Shown here piece after piece: positions 45,557-53,946 of a stretch of DNA of 64,000 nucleotides. The DNA lies in contig JAJRZQ010000037.1 in assembly GCA_024275165.1 (NCBI GenBank), positions 124,001 through 188,000 of the forward strand, given 5' to 3'. Within the stretch, counting starts at the first letter, position 1, and each line of letters begins with the position of its first letter. Below the pieces are notes generated by a model that worked only from the letters and a program-made list of their open reading frames with translations, did not search any database and had not been told where the DNA came from. The position numbers and the translations under genes were made by a program. This DNA is from a bacterium. Its GTDB lineage: Bacteria > SAR324 > XYD2-FULL-50-16.

Positions 45557-46867
45557 ATGACCAATCCCCTCTTTCGAAAAACAATTCTGTTGGCATTATG
45601 CTGTTTATTTGTCTCCCTATCTTTTTTAGGATCCTATACCTTAGGCGGTGGCGACATGAAGTACTGGATTTCATGGATTGTGAATGCAGAACAACAAGGA
45701 ATTCAGTTAGGTTACGCAGAAAACGGGGATTTTTACCCTCCTTTAGCATTAATATTCTTAAGTGCCTCCTACGATGTTTTTATGGCTTTCTTTGGCGGGC
45801 ATTTTAATGGAGATTGGTATTTTCAACCGGAACTGTCGGAATATTTTTTATCCGTAAAATTATTGATCTCCCTCTTTTTAACTGCTACTATCACAATTTT
45901 TTATCTAATATCTAGAAATTTATTCCTTTCAACTTTATTGTTCATATTTTTGTTTTTCAATTCTGTTTTAGTGGGGTTGATCGATATTTTATTTGCGCCT
46001 TTTTTCATTTTAAGCCTCTGGGCGTTACGAGAAAATCGCCATATTATATTTGCCCTATTCTTTACCATGGCTATGTTCGTCAAATGGCAACCCCTTATCA
46101 CCCTACCCTTCTGCCTGTTTTATATAATAAATAAAAACAAACCAATTTGGTGGCAAGTCAATCCTAAAGTAACTCTGCAAATCTTTTTGACTGCTCTGTC
46201 GACATTTTTAATGATATTTCTGTTTTTTGGAATGCCAATGGTCAACTCATTTTTAAACGCCACGCACGATAATTTTATTAGCGGAAATGCCTTAAATTTC
46301 AATTGGGTATTTACCTGGTTTTTGCGAAAATATCACCCCCACCTATTCGGCGGACTCACGCAAAATGGGGAGAAAATCGAATATATCAGAACGCATTGGA
46401 GCTTGATCTATACAGGAATCGCTATTTTTTATGCTTCTTATGCCGTCACATTTTTGCGTTTTATAAAAAAAGAAAAAACTTTTACATCCTTTTTAACCTA
46501 TACCGGAGTCGGATATTTATTATATGTTACTTTTAACATAGGGGTGCATGAAAACCATATTTTTTTAGCCGTCATTTTGTTTGGGCTGCTCGCAGGGGAA
46601 GACCAAAAACAAACTTGGATGTTTGTAACGGTCGGAATGTTACAGGTAAGTAACCTGCTCTTGTTCATTGGAATCCATTTATCTTTTTTCAATCTATCCA
46701 CCTCTTTTGTGATTGACCGGATCCTTTGGAAAGCGGACATATCCTTATATATAGCTTTGTCAGGTCTATTTTTAGTAGGTTTTCTTTTTTTCAAAACCCA
46801 CCCTGAGCGACAAAAGTTGTCGGAACAAGCAAAGCCTTTACCCACTAAGCATGATCTACTCTCTTGA
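45557..46867 (+). CDS. GT-C membrane glycosyltransferase (GT87/DUF2029-like)
   Basis: A 436-residue protein with about eleven hydrophobic segments. The first loop TLGGGDMKYWISWIVNAEQQ, followed by GYAENGDFYPPLALIF, is the acidic loop of polyprenyl-phosphate-sugar GT-C enzymes. MFVKWQPLITLPFCLFYI and GVHENHIFLAVILFGLL resemble DUF2029-type mannosyltransferases. It lacks the shared C-terminal module. The neighbouring gene encodes that module alone. Base composition is AT-rich compared with the rml region. Confidence 0.75.
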   Translation: MTNPLFRKTILLALCCLFVSLSFLGSYTLGGGDMKYWISWIVNAEQQGIQLGYAENGDFYPPLALIFLSASYDVFMAFFGGHFNGDWYFQPELSEYFLSVKLLISLFLTATITIFYLISRNLFLSTLLFIFLFFNSVLVGLIDILFAPFFILSLWALRENRHIIFALFFTMAMFVKWQPLITLPFCLFYIINKNKPIWWQVNPKVTLQIFLTALSTFLMIFLFFGMPMVNSFLNATHDNFISGNALNFNWVFTWFLRKYHPHLFGGLTQNGEKIEYIRTHWSLIYTGIAIFYASYAVTFLRFIKKEKTFTSFLTYTGVGYLLYVTFNIGVHENHIFLAVILFGLLAGEDQKQTWMFVTVGMLQVSNLLLFIGIHLSFFNLSTSFVIDRILWKADISLYIALSGLFLVGFLFFKTHPERQKLSEQAKPLPTKHDLLS

Positions 46868-46989
46868 GTCAAAAATATGATTCGATTTATCTGAGTTTAA
46901 TTGGGAAGCTAGGCAAATTGCTTGCCTATGCCCCTAGGAAATAACATCTGAAGCGGTTAGAAATGAAATACCGAACTAGAGCGAAAGAG

Positions 46990-47882
46990 TTATTTTTCAG
47001 CAATGACTGTAATCACATCTTTTAAGTTTTTATAAATTTTTATTTTACCTATCTTTGTCCCTTCAAGTGCTTCAAACAATTTAAACATTTTACTCCCTTG
47101 AATTCCCTGCGATAGTCTTTGAAAAATCGTACTAAAAAAAATCACATGCCCAAAATGGTGAACATCTAGATTGTGAAATGAATTTTTCTCTAAGGCCATC
47201 CTTAAAGAAGATCGACTAAAATAGGATAGGTGTTCAGGGGGAATAATAGCATAGAAATTTTTCCCCGACAACTTGGCAAACAAACAAGAACTGTCATGCA
47301 CCTTAACAATGATGATGCCTCCAGGCTTTAAGAGACTATAGCATTTCTTCAGCGCGGCCATGGGGTCTCGCATGTGATCGAGTACATCTTGCAAGGCGAT
47401 GCAATCGAAGAGTACCCCTTCTGGGGGATTGTAATGTTCAAAGGAACCTTCAAAAATATGGTCTCCATATTTTTCCTTTGCAAGCTTCGAATAAATCGGT
47501 GAAAGTTCAATTCCGTAGACCTCGTAGTCCGTCATTACATCGAGAAAATATCCCGCACTGCAACCCACATCTAAAAGATTGCCGCCACTAACTCGAGCCT
47601 TAATTAGATCTCGAAGTTTATAATAATAGTTTAAATTCGCTAAATTCTCCTCATTGAGATAAACACCCGCTTCATCAGCGCTTTTGTTTTCATCTTGATA
47701 AGAATAAAAATAATTGATTTCTTCTTCGCTGACCTGCTCTTGTACAAACAAATGTTTGCAGGATTGGCACTGGCCGATTTTGTACCCTTTAACCGTAAAT
47801 TTGTATTTTAAACTGTCACTACTACAAATAATACAATGACTGTATTCCGGTCTTGCTACCGCTTTGGTTTGCGCTTTGTCAT
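46990..47882 (-). CDS. Class I SAM methyltransferase with zinc ribbon, apparent 5' frameshift
   Basis: The track ORF (46990-47751, TTG start) has LLDVGCSAGYFLDVMTDYEV, CIALQDVLDHMRDPMAALKK and IPPEHLSYFSRSSLRMAL, typical of zinc-ribbon methyltransferases. The same frame continues upstream with a clear ribbon, HCIICSSD then GQCQSCKHLF, but contains no start codon before its stop. A strong ribosome site AAGGGAG and ATG at 47882 lie in a frame one base off. One extra base near 47858-47863 (AAGCGGTAG) would link them as MTKRKPK-VARPEYSHCIIC. I therefore extend the gene to 47882 and flag the break. It likely methylates a sugar. Confidence 0.7.
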
Positions 47883-48100
47883 ATACTCCCTTAAAACCTT
47901 TGCCTATACCAACTCATTGTAAGTTGTGCTGTCAAAAGAATGTTTATTTATTAAAATCAGAATGCTCAATCAAATTAATTTTTTTTGGTTTTATGCCAAA
48001 CAAACCGACAGCCCCTTTCTGCGCAGGTGCTCTTTAAGTACAAAAAACCTTTAAGTTACCCTGGACTGTTACTAGCCTAGGTCACCCCAGATTTAAACGG
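47883..48100. other. Intergenic gap, 218 bp
   Basis: Between two minus-strand genes. AT-rich, with no ORF or clear terminator. It may contain the promoter for the methyltransferase. Confidence 0.45.
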
Positions 48101-49123
48101 TTACCATCCTAGATCATTTAGGAGGTTGTAAGATTGGCACATTTCAGGTGCCGCAGTCTTTGGATTGATTAAATTTGTGCGTAGATCGACCAAAGTTGAA
48201 TGATTGTATAATAGTTCTGGTTCAGTATCAAATAAGTTACTATAATTCCCTTCTAGCTTTTCTTCAGTGCCGCAACATAATGTCATCTTACCTTGCATAT
48301 CGCAATTGATTCTTTGCCACAACTGCACACAGCGTTTTTCAACATTTTCTGTTTGCACGATTTCTGGCCAAAGACAAAAATTTGGAATTTCTTTATCTAG
48401 CCTTGTTCGCAAGTTGATATAGTCTTGGTTGTAATCATCCACCAATTCCTCAAGGCTTGGATCTACGCCCATAGGCCGGTAATTCCAAAAGCGGTAACTT
48501 AAACTCCCTGATTGGTGGAAAAACTTTACCGTTTCTAGTATTTCATCCGCTTGATTTTCTAACATACTTTTGGTGAGAACCATGCTCATATGAACAGGAA
48601 AAATACTATTAATCTTTTGGATATTCTTTTTTAAATGATCCATATTTTCGTCGTAGACCGAAATACTAATTCGACTTACTCCCGCATTTTTCAGCGCCTC
48701 GATTTTTTCTGCTAAGGAGATTCCATTGGTGGTGACATTGGTCAAATGACCGTTCTTGGATAAAAATTCAATAATTTGCACAAAATCTTTAACTAGCAAG
48801 GGTTCGCCACCGAGTAGGTCAATCAAAACGCAGTTTTTAAAGAGGGGATTTTTCATAATCTGCTTTATCTTTTCAAGGGTCGCTTCATTTGTCGCTATAT
48901 TTTTTCGCCCCTCCTTCATTACATTTTCGGCACTGCAATATTGGCATTTCAAATTGCACCGAGGCGTTAAAAAAATAGACCCGATCTGAGGGGTATATTT
49001 TTTTAAGGGAATGTAGGCCCGCCGACCATACAAACGGTAGTTAAAATAGTTCAATACCTTTGGTGCAGTGTTGAGAAAATTGATCCTACGAATCATTTCG
49101 AAATAATATGAAAACTTAGACAT
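48101..49123 (-). CDS. Radical SAM/SPASM protein
   Basis: Start chosen at ATG 49123 (MSKFSYYFEMIRRINFLN), preceded by AAGGTGA seven bases upstream. The track start at 49162 has no such site. The 340-residue protein has the cluster motif CNLKCQYC (CxxxCxxC) in GSIFLTPRCNLKCQYCSAEN, then LIDLLGGEPLLVKDFVQII and TNVTTNGISLAEKIEALKNA. C-terminal cysteines (QRINCDMQGKMTLCCGTEE, EMCQSYN) suit an auxiliary SPASM cluster. It belongs to the same broad type as the protein at 13820. It may modify a sugar, a lipid or a small peptide. The target is unknown. Confidence 0.85.
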   Translation of the reverse strand: MSKFSYYFEMIRRINFLNTAPKVLNYFNYRLYGRRAYIPLKKYTPQIGSIFLTPRCNLKCQYCSAENVMKEGRKNIATNEATLEKIKQIMKNPLFKNCVLIDLLGGEPLLVKDFVQIIEFLSKNGHLTNVTTNGISLAEKIEALKNAGVSRISISVYDENMDHLKKNIQKINSIFPVHMSMVLTKSMLENQADEILETVKFFHQSGSLSYRFWNYRPMGVDPSLEELVDDYNQDYINLRTRLDKEIPNFCLWPEIVQTENVEKRCVQLWQRINCDMQGKMTLCCGTEEKLEGNYSNLFDTEPELLYNHSTLVDLRTNLINPKTAAPEMCQSYNLLNDLGW

Positions 49124-49626
49124 TAAAGTCACCTTGAAAGCTGTGCCAAATCTGCTTGACATCGGCTGTTATTACATTTTTAAGTAGATACATCAAAAAA
49201 ACCAGAATGCCCTACAATCTGCTGGAATTAAAGAATAAATAACACCCCCCCGTTTCATCCCTGTTTTTCTCGCTGATCGTAATTCACCGGAGTTAGGGTC
49301 GTTTCCCTTACCCTAGGCGGATTCATCCTCTTTTTCTAAATCTCTGATACCTGCGACTTCGCTTGAAAAAGAGAAGGTGCTTTTCTACCTTGCTTCCCTC
49401 TTGCGATTACATGGCTAATTAAAGCTTTTTCTTTGGAGTCAAGTTGAGTTTTAACCACATCTATGCCGGTGGCGTCCGTGTCATATTCCCGCAGTTTAGA
49501 CAATTAATAATTGTTTTTAAATCTCCGGCTTCTATGGATGCCCTTTGCCACAAAGAAAGCATTTTGGATAATCTGTCATTAACTTACCTCAAGGATGTGG
49601 GTGGTGGATGAAACAATCCTTTTTGC
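49124..49626. other. Gap, 503 bp, with a small orphan reading frame
   Basis: Minus-strand codons 49503-49336 (TTG start, 55 residues) read LREYDTDATGIDVVKTQLD and ALISHVIARGKQGRKAPSLF, which look protein-like. A preceding frame (near 49565-49466) reads MLSLWQRASIEAGDLKTII. Together they may be remnants of one decayed gene. I do not recognise the family, and no intact gene is present. Confidence 0.4.
49336..49503 (-). pseudogene. Possible small gene or decayed fragment, unknown
   Basis: A 55-residue frame with a balanced, charged composition (EYDTDATGIDVV, LDSKEKALISHVIARG). It is too short to assign. It may be the 3' remnant of a gene whose 5' part lies in another frame upstream (SLWQRASIEAGDLKT). 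It could also be a genuine small protein with a TTG start. Confidence 0.3.
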
Positions 49627-51036
49627 TTACACCTCGTTAGAGCGGTTAAAGTCATCTTGCAGCCGCTCAATATCATCCTCGCCTAAGTACTTCCCCTGCT
49701 GCACCTCAATAATCTCTAAGGGAAGTTTTCCCCGATTTTCTAAGCGATGCACTGCTGTTTGAGGGATAAAGACCGATTCGTTTTCCGCTAAAAAAAGGGT
49801 TTCTTGGTTCCTGGTGACCACCGCCGCCCCTTGAGTGACAATCCAATGCTCGGCACGGTTAAAATGACGCTGCAAAGAAAGGCGTTTTCCAGGGGTGACC
49901 CGAATGCTTTTGATCTTGATTCCCGGTTGCTCAAAGAGAATTTGATAGGTGCCCCAGGGCCGCAACACCTTGGTATGGTGACGGAATTCAACTCGATTAT
50001 CTTGTTTTAGCTGATCCACCAACTGCTTGACCTCTTGGGCACGGCTCATATCGCAAACCAACAGGGCATCATCGGTTTCTACGATAATCATATTTTTAAG
50101 CCCCAACCCGGCGATCAGCCGCTTTTGGCCCAAGATCAAACAATTTTCACTATCACGAAGAATTACATTTCCCTGCGAAACATTGCCTTGAGGGTCTTTG
50201 GGCCTGATTTGATAAATACTCTCCCAACTGCCTAAATCGCTCCATTGTAAATCAAAGGTCACGGTAGCGACCCGTTGGGATTTTTCCAAGATAGCGTAGT
50301 CAATGGAATTCGCTTGAACCTGATTGTAGCATTGGGCAATATCAAGGTTGTAGTTGGGACCCTTGCCTTGGGGGAAAAAACACTGATACAATTCCCCGCA
50401 GTAACTTTGAAACTCCTCTAAAAGAACGCGCGGAGTAGAAAGAAAAATTCCCGCGTTCCAGCTGTAGCTACCCTCTTTTAAATAAGCGACCGCCTGTACA
50501 AGGTCGGGTTTTTCATGAAAAGCGGCAACCTTATTACCTATTTCCAAAGCTTCCCCAGCCTTGATATAGCCATAACCCGTCTCAGGCCGATCCGGCTTAA
50601 CCCCAAAAGTGACCAGCCAGCCTTGATTGGCGAGCTTTTCCCCCTGGCGCAGATAGGCTAAAAAAGCTTCTTCTGGCTGAATCAGGTGGTCTGCCGGGGC
50701 GATCAGCACAGGTTTATCGTAGTCTTCTTCCTTAATCTGCGAAAGAGCCCAAAGAATCGCCGGTGCCGTGTTCATTCCCTTGGGCTCTAAAAGGATGTTT
50801 TTTTCAGGTAAGGTCAGCTGAATTTGTTCTAATTGCTGGTGAATCTCTAAATCATGATTCTTTGAACCAACGATGTAGGTCAGGCCTGGCTCCATCAGGG
50901 GCTCCATCCGGCGAAAAGTCTCTTGAAACAAAGATTCTTCTGTATCTCCCAAACTAAGAAATTGTTTCGGGGATAGGGTTCGGCTCATGGGCCATAAACG
51001 GCTACCCGAGCCCCCGGCGATAAGAATAACGATCAT
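49627..51036 (-). CDS. manC: Mannose-1-phosphate guanylyltransferase / mannose-6-phosphate isomerase
   Basis: A 469-residue bifunctional type protein. The N-terminal guanylyltransferase begins VILIAGGSGSRLWPMSRTLS and includes PVLIAPADHLIQPEEAFLAY, FHEKPDLVQA and YSWNAGIFLSTPRVLL. The C-terminal cupin isomerase domain begins VLRPWGTYQILFEQPGIKIK and has SLQRHFNRAEHWIVTQG and VFIPQTAVHRLENRG. It makes GDP-mannose, the precursor of GDP-L-fucose through gmd and fcl in this window. No phosphomannomutase (manB) is present, so that step must be encoded elsewhere. Confidence 0.96.
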   Translation of the reverse strand: MIVILIAGGSGSRLWPMSRTLSPKQFLSLGDTEESLFQETFRRMEPLMEPGLTYIVGSKNHDLEIHQQLEQIQLTLPEKNILLEPKGMNTAPAILWALSQIKEEDYDKPVLIAPADHLIQPEEAFLAYLRQGEKLANQGWLVTFGVKPDRPETGYGYIKAGEALEIGNKVAAFHEKPDLVQAVAYLKEGSYSWNAGIFLSTPRVLLEEFQSYCGELYQCFFPQGKGPNYNLDIAQCYNQVQANSIDYAILEKSQRVATVTFDLQWSDLGSWESIYQIRPKDPQGNVSQGNVILRDSENCLILGQKRLIAGLGLKNMIIVETDDALLVCDMSRAQEVKQLVDQLKQDNRVEFRHHTKVLRPWGTYQILFEQPGIKIKSIRVTPGKRLSLQRHFNRAEHWIVTQGAAVVTRNQETLFLAENESVFIPQTAVHRLENRGKLPLEIIEVQQGKYLGEDDIERLQDDFNRSNEV

Positions 51037-51191
51037 AAACTTCCAAAGAAAAATAAAGATTGACTATCAGTTTCACTCAAATCCAGAGATTTGGTCAAGG
51101 AAAGGGCAGTAGTAAGGCTAAAGAAAGTAAATCGACAAAATTCCTCTTCTCGGTTAGATTAAGGGATAAAAACAGTTTCATTGACCCAATT

Positions 51192-51773
51192 ATGTTTAAT
51201 ATCCAGCAATATTTTCAAGAGAGCCTCGCGGTAAAAAACCGTTTTTTTGCCAACCCCAACTTAATGGAAACTTTGCGACAAGCTTGTCAACTTTGCGCAA
51301 ATACCTACCAACAAGGCGGCAAACTCCTCCTTGCCGGCAATGGTGGCAGCGCCGCCGACGCGCAGCATATTGCAGCCGAACTGGTCAGCCGTTTTCTCTA
51401 TGATCGCCCTGGCCTGCCCGCCATCGCCTTAACGACCGACACCTCGATTTTAACCGCCGTGGGAAATGACTATGGTTATGAAGCCATTTTCTCCAGACAA
51501 GTTGAGGCCTTAGGCCAGGCAGGCGATGTCTTCCTCGCTATTTCCACCTCGGGCCATTCACCCAACATCTTAAAAGCGCTCCATGTAGCCCATGCTAAAG
51601 GCTTAAAAACCATCGGTTTAAGTGGGGAGAACCCCTCTCCCATGCAAGAAAGTTGTGACCTCCTCCTCCAAGTCCCCTCAACCACCACCTCTTGGATTCA
51701 AGAAGTCCATATCATGATCGGGCATATTCTTTGCGCTTATGTGGAAACGGAACTCTTTCCGAAAACAGATTAG
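51192..51773 (+). CDS. gmhA: Sedoheptulose-7-phosphate isomerase
   Basis: Start placed at ATG 51192 (MFNIQQYFQESLAVKN), giving 193 residues, the usual GmhA length. The track start at 51060 adds a 44-residue charged leader and is unlikely. GGKLLLAGNGGSAADAQHIA is the SIS phosphosugar motif, with AELVSRFLYDRPGLPAIALT, STSGHSPNILKAL and STTTSWIQEVHIMIGHILC. It converts sedoheptulose-7-phosphate to D-glycero-manno-heptose-7-phosphate. The following kinase and nucleotidyltransferase are not in the window. The 3' end overlaps galE convergently by 4 bp. Confidence 0.94.
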   Translation: MFNIQQYFQESLAVKNRFFANPNLMETLRQACQLCANTYQQGGKLLLAGNGGSAADAQHIAAELVSRFLYDRPGLPAIALTTDTSILTAVGNDYGYEAIFSRQVEALGQAGDVFLAISTSGHSPNILKALHVAHAKGLKTIGLSGENPSPMQESCDLLLQVPSTTTSWIQEVHIMIGHILCAYVETELFPKTD

Positions 51774-52756
51774 CTTTGAGCCTGATTCGCCAAATAGGCC
51801 TTCCAAGTGGAGGAAAGAATCGGCTCTAAAGCACTAAATTTTGGCACCCAACCCAGTTTTTCTTGGGCCAAGGCATAATCGGCCAACACACTGCAAGGGT
51901 CTCCCTCGCGGCGACCTACGACCTTATAGGGAACCTTTTTCCCAGAAATTTGCTCTGCTTCTTGAATGATTTCCAAAACCGTATGGGCCGCCCCCGTGCC
52001 CAGGTTGACCGTCAGGTTCTCCCCCCCTTGATTTAAATGCCCTGCCGCCAATCGGTGCGCCCTGGCCAAGTCCGTGACATGGATATAATCTCGCTCCCCA
52101 GTGCCATCTTTGGTATTATAGTCCTGGCCAAAAACCCGCAACTCGTCGCGTTCCCCCAGCAAGGCCTCCATCACAAGGGGGATCAAATTAGCGGGGTTCT
52201 GCTCCAATCCGGTAATCCGCCCTCTCAAGTCGTAACCAGCCGCGTTGAAATAGCGCAACACCACAAACCGCAAGCCCTTCAGCTGAGCAAACCAAGCGAG
52301 GTTCTGCTCAAAACTCAGTTTCGTATAGCCATAATAGTTCATGGGGTTTGTTGGATGCCCTTCATCCAAGGGGAGGTATTGAGGGTTGCCGTACACCGCC
52401 GCAGTGGAAGAAAAAATTAGGTTTTTGCTCGGACTTTGGGCCATTTCTTCCAACAAAACCTGCCCTCCCCCCAGGTTTTGCTGGCAGTAAAGCTCCGGCT
52501 TTACCATGGACTCCCCTGCCGCCTTTTTGGCGGCCAGATACACTACGCTTTGATACCCCTCTCGCAAAAGTTCTTGTAATAACGCACGATCCAACAAATC
52601 CCCTTCCACAAAGCGAGCCTGAGGGTGCAAATTTTGTCGCAAACCACTACTGAGGTTATCCAAGATGGTGACCCGCCAACCTTGATCTATTAGCTCAAAG
52701 ACCACATGGCTGCCAATATAGCCTGCGCCCCCAATGACTAAAACATTTTTTTCCAT
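51770..52756 (-). CDS. galE: UDP-glucose 4-epimerase
   Basis: A 328-residue extended SDR with VLVIGGAGYIGSHVVFELID, VVYLAAKKAAGESMVKPELY, the YxxxK motif in NYYGYTKLSFEQNLAWF, and RYFNAAGYDLRGRITGLEQN. LGTGAAHTVLEIIQEAEQIS and the GRREGDPCSVLADYALAQEK region near the end match GalE. It interconverts UDP-glucose and UDP-galactose (or the N-acetyl forms). It supplies a hexose for the glycan. Confidence 0.94.
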   Translation of the reverse strand: MEKNVLVIGGAGYIGSHVVFELIDQGWRVTILDNLSSGLRQNLHPQARFVEGDLLDRALLQELLREGYQSVVYLAAKKAAGESMVKPELYCQQNLGGGQVLLEEMAQSPSKNLIFSSTAAVYGNPQYLPLDEGHPTNPMNYYGYTKLSFEQNLAWFAQLKGLRFVVLRYFNAAGYDLRGRITGLEQNPANLIPLVMEALLGERDELRVFGQDYNTKDGTGERDYIHVTDLARAHRLAAGHLNQGGENLTVNLGTGAAHTVLEIIQEAEQISGKKVPYKVVGRREGDPCSVLADYALAQEKLGWVPKFSALEPILSSTWKAYLANQAQS

Positions 52757-52959
52757 TTTTTACCCTCGCAATTTCCCCTGCTTGTATCATTCATGCCCCG
52801 CTCCGTCTAGCAGCCCCTGGCAGGAAAAAGCCACACTTTTGCTTGACGGAGGCGAGAGATAAAAGAAATTATCAAGCTCAAGTTCTACCTACTGGCAGCT
52901 TTTTACCCACTACCCATCAACAAGCGATTTCTTTTCACAATACCTTGGCCAGCCTGCCC

Positions 52960-53946
52960 ATGAATCACCCAAATATCGCTATTCTTCTCGCCGCTTACAA
53001 TGGGGGGCGCTATCTAACCGAGCAGGTTGAGTCCATTTTAGCCCAAAGCTATCCTGATTTTACCCTACATCTTTTTGATGACGCCAGTAGCGACAACACC
53101 CCGAAGCTCTGCCAAGCGTTGGCGGCAAAAGACCCCCGAATTCAAAGCCACCGCAACCCCGTAAACTTAGGCATCATCGCAAACATCTCCCAGGCCTTAG
53201 AGCAGGTAAAAGCGGATATCTACTTGCTGGCGGATCAAGACGACATTTGGGAACCGCATAAGCTGAGCCACCTGCTCAAGCTGCTAAAGCCAAAAGAAAT
53301 CATCATGGCCTTTAGCGACCTGGCTTTAATTGATGCCCAAGGACAAGAAATCGGGCCTTCCTTCTGGGCAAGTCAAGGCATCGACCCCGACTGGGGAACC
53401 CAGCCCGAAGTATTAGCCCTCCGCGCCACTGTTACCGGCTGCGCTATGGCTTTTAAAAAACGCTTACTTGAAATCGCCTTGCCCATTCCCTCTCAAGCAA
53501 GCATGCATGATCAATGGCTCGCTTTTTTTGCCGCCTACCTCAGCCAGGTGACCTATAGTAAGCAACCGCTGGTACGCTATCGCCAACATGGCGGAAACCT
53601 CATCGGCGCTTTGGAGGGGCCCAAAGCCCAGCGAGAAAAGCGCTACCAAGACTTCGTCGGCTATAGCCAATTTCACAAAAAGAAATGGAGCGATTTTCTC
53701 GCAGTGAAGGAGCAACTCCAATTATATGCGCAACGATTGAGCGAACAGGGACATGAAATTCCCTCTTACCTGCAACGGGATCTGGATTTTTACCATGCCT
53801 TAGTGGAACGGCAATGGTTGAAGGGATTAAAACTGGCTATGTTTGGCCAGCACAAAACAGGGCACAGCTTTTTTCGCACCTGGCTGACCGCCTTCACCTT
53901 TCCCCTGCTCTACTTTTTTGTGCTTAAAAGAAACTCAAAAGCTTAA
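52960..53946 (+). CDS. GT2 glycosyltransferase
   Basis: Start placed at ATG 52960 (MNHPNIAILLAAYNGGRYLT), giving 328 residues. The track start adds 39 residues without family similarity. IAILLAAYNGGRYLTEQVES, LFDDASSDNTPKL and YLLADQDDIWEPHKL are classic motifs of rhamnosyl- or similar GT2 enzymes, where QDD binds the metal. QASMHDQWLAFFAAYLSQV forms the catalytic region. A hydrophobic C-terminus (TFPLLYFFVLKR) may touch the membrane. The 3' end overlaps the next, opposite gene by 23 bp. Confidence 0.87.
   Translation: MNHPNIAILLAAYNGGRYLTEQVESILAQSYPDFTLHLFDDASSDNTPKLCQALAAKDPRIQSHRNPVNLGIIANISQALEQVKADIYLLADQDDIWEPHKLSHLLKLLKPKEIIMAFSDLALIDAQGQEIGPSFWASQGIDPDWGTQPEVLALRATVTGCAMAFKKRLLEIALPIPSQASMHDQWLAFFAAYLSQVTYSKQPLVRYRQHGGNLIGALEGPKAQREKRYQDFVGYSQFHKKKWSDFLAVKEQLQLYAQRLSEQGHEIPSYLQRDLDFYHALVERQWLKGLKLAMFGQHKTGHSFFRTWLTAFTFPLLYFFVLKRNSKA

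Noticed and set aside
51060-51191. N-terminal extension of gmhA
   Set aside because: The 44 extra residues are charged and unlike GmhA. The ATG at 51192 gives the normal length.
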